From assembly GCA_004554555.1 (NCBI GenBank), contig SFLN01000093.1, positions 1-7,477 of the forward strand: 7,477 bases of DNA, given 5' to 3'. Under the pieces are notes generated by a model. That model was not told the DNA's origin. It saw nothing but the letters and a program-made list of their open reading frames with translations, and did no database searches. Below are positions 6,733 to 7,477 of the stretch, one piece after another. The stretch comes from [Eubacterium] saphenum. GTDB lineage: Bacteria; Bacillota; Clostridia; Oscillospirales; Ruminococcaceae. The stretch's first letter is position 1. Each line of letters starts with the position of its first letter. The translations under genes and the position numbers were made by a program.

Positions 6733-7383
6733 TTATTTACCGCTTGTCAGCAGCTTTACAGCCGAGCTTGTTCCAATCCTGTCGCAACCCTCGTTCAAGA
6801 ACAGCTCGAGCTGCTCCTTGGTCTTAATCCCGCCCGCAGCCTTAATTTTCACGTTCTTGCCGATGTGCTTTTTAAACAGACGTATATCCTCGATATCAGC
6901 GCCCGCCGTGCCAAAGCCGGTGGACGTCTTAATGTAATCCGCGCCCGCCTCGGTCACGCACTCACAGAGCTTGATTTTTTCCTCCTCGGTGAGGTAGCAG
7001 GTTTCAACGATAACCTTCAAAATCTTCTGCCCGCAGACGTATTTCAGTGCCTTTATCTCGCTTTTAACCGCGTCAAAATTACCGTTTTTCACATCGGTGA
7101 GGTTGACAACCATATCGATTTCGGAAGCACCGCCGTTGATTGCGCCGACAGCCTCGGAGCACTTTATCGCGGTTGTCGAGTAACCGAGCGGAAAGCCGAC
7201 AACCGTGCAGATATTCAGCTCGGGAAAGCTGATTGCGGCGTACTCCACATAGCACGCCGGAATGCAAACCGACGCGGTTCTATAAATCATCGCCTCTTGG
7301 CAAAGCGCGTCGATTTCAGCTTTGGTTGCCGTTGGTTTAAGCAACGTGTGGTCGATATGCGGGAAAATCTCGGAATTTTTCAT
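6733..7383 (-). CDS. deoC: Deoxyribose-phosphate aldolase
   Basis: Class I aldolase that cleaves 2-deoxyribose 5-phosphate to glyceraldehyde 3-phosphate and acetaldehyde, in the cytosol, the final step of deoxynucleoside catabolism. At 216 residues it is the short Gram-positive type (E. coli has 259). Visible motifs: IDHTLLKPTAT (10-20), VVGFPLG (61-67), ASEIDMVVN (86-94, catalytic Asp90), LKVIVET (122-128), YIKTSTGF (150-157, Schiff-base Lys152) and KIKAAGGIKT (179-188, second catalytic Lys181), with a C-terminal DRIGTSSAV phosphate-binding segment. ATG 7383 follows GAGG (7394-7391) with 7-nt spacing. It sits 12 nt upstream of deoB, giving the usual deo pairing. No nucleoside phosphorylase or DeoR-type regulator is visible in the window. 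Identification is secure. Confidence 0.98.
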   Translation of the reverse strand: MKNSEIFPHIDHTLLKPTATKAEIDALCQEAMIYRTASVCIPACYVEYAAISFPELNICTVVGFPLGYSTTAIKCSEAVGAINGGASEIDMVVNLTDVKNGNFDAVKSEIKALKYVCGQKILKVIVETCYLTEEEKIKLCECVTEAGADYIKTSTGFGTAGADIEDIRLFKKHIGKNVKIKAAGGIKTKEQLELFLNEGCDRIGTSSAVKLLTSGK

Positions 7384-7392
7384 AATTCTACC

Positions 7393-7477
7393 TCAAAACA
7401 GTCTGAATGATTTCAGCGACAAAATGCCGCCTGCCTTAATTTTCAGCTTGTGTTTACCCGAAATCGGGTTCATCTTA
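7393..7477 (-). CDS. Unidentified 3' end of an upstream reading frame, truncated by window edge
   Basis: On the minus strand one frame is open from the window edge to a TGA at 7395-7393, giving 28 residues that end GGILSLKSFRLF. The other two minus frames have early stops. The stop overlaps the deoC ribosome binding site and lies 9 nt before its ATG, the spacing expected within an operon. The fragment is basic and too short to assign to any family. It could be the C-terminus of a gene cotranscribed with deoC or a chance open stretch; an internal ATG at 7473 could also begin a 26-residue peptide, which I consider less likely. Confidence 0.4.
   Translation of the reverse strand, partial: KMNPISGKHKLKIKAGGILSLKSFRLF

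Noticed and set aside
6124..7410. A 428-codon open frame on the plus strand, longer than any real gene here, running antisense through deoC and half of deoB
   Set aside because: It is in codon register with both genes, so a stop would appear only where they use TTA, CTA or TCA. Those codons are simply absent from deoC and the first 199 codons of deoB. The translation resembles no family, and the opposite strand encodes two complete enzymes with all catalytic residues.
7456..7469. Short inverted repeat ACCCG-AAAT-CGGGT that might be a terminator or a deo operator
   Set aside because: There is no T-run on either strand, the stem is only 5 bp, and it lies inside the open frame at the edge. Nothing here matches an operator I can name.

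Overview
The window looks like ordinary chromosomal DNA from a Gram-positive anaerobe of the class Clostridia (Bacillota). This inference rests on a DUF4364 protein, a clostridial-style chorismate synthase with a GGGHFSGRLTAPL segment, an Mrp/NBP35 ATPase with an N-terminal cysteine cluster, a C_GCAxxG_C_C redox-type protein, strong purine-rich ribosome binding sites and tight operon packing. Base composition is moderate, near half GC by eye. A gut Oscillospiraceae/Ruminococcus-like source would fit, but the sequence alone does not prove it.

Left half (1-3775, plus strand): three consecutive enzymes of the shikimate pathway, aroB (3-dehydroquinate synthase, N-terminus cut by the window edge), aroA (EPSP synthase) and aroC (chorismate synthase). 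They are followed 12 nt later by a DUF4364 protein of unknown function. Spacers are 1, 21 and 12 nt, so this is very probably one transcript. The enzymes catalyse the second, sixth and seventh steps of the route to chorismate, the precursor of the aromatic amino acids and folate. The intermediate steps (aroD/E/K) are not in the window.

Middle (3776-3806): a short convergent junction with one strong hairpin that has T-rich flanks on both sides. It can serve as the terminator for both operons.

Right half (3807-7477, minus strand, read right to left): the end of an unidentified frame at the window edge, deoC (deoxyribose-phosphate aldolase), deoB (phosphopentomutase), a GNAT acetyltransferase, an Mrp/NBP35-type Fe-S carrier ATPase, and a small five-cysteine C_GCAxxG_C_C protein. 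deoC and deoB together channel deoxyribose 1-phosphate from nucleoside breakdown to glyceraldehyde 3-phosphate and acetaldehyde. The GNAT gene follows deoB by 2 nt. The Mrp gene follows after an AT-rich 42-nt gap and overlaps the last gene by an ATGA.

All full-length enzymes keep their recognisable catalytic residues. I saw no mobile element, CRISPR array, tRNA or rRNA, and no gene-free stretch over 100 bases. I found no convincing new biological system. The points most worth following are the DUF4364 gene at the end of the aro operon and the translationally coupled Mrp/C_GCAxxG_C_C pair.
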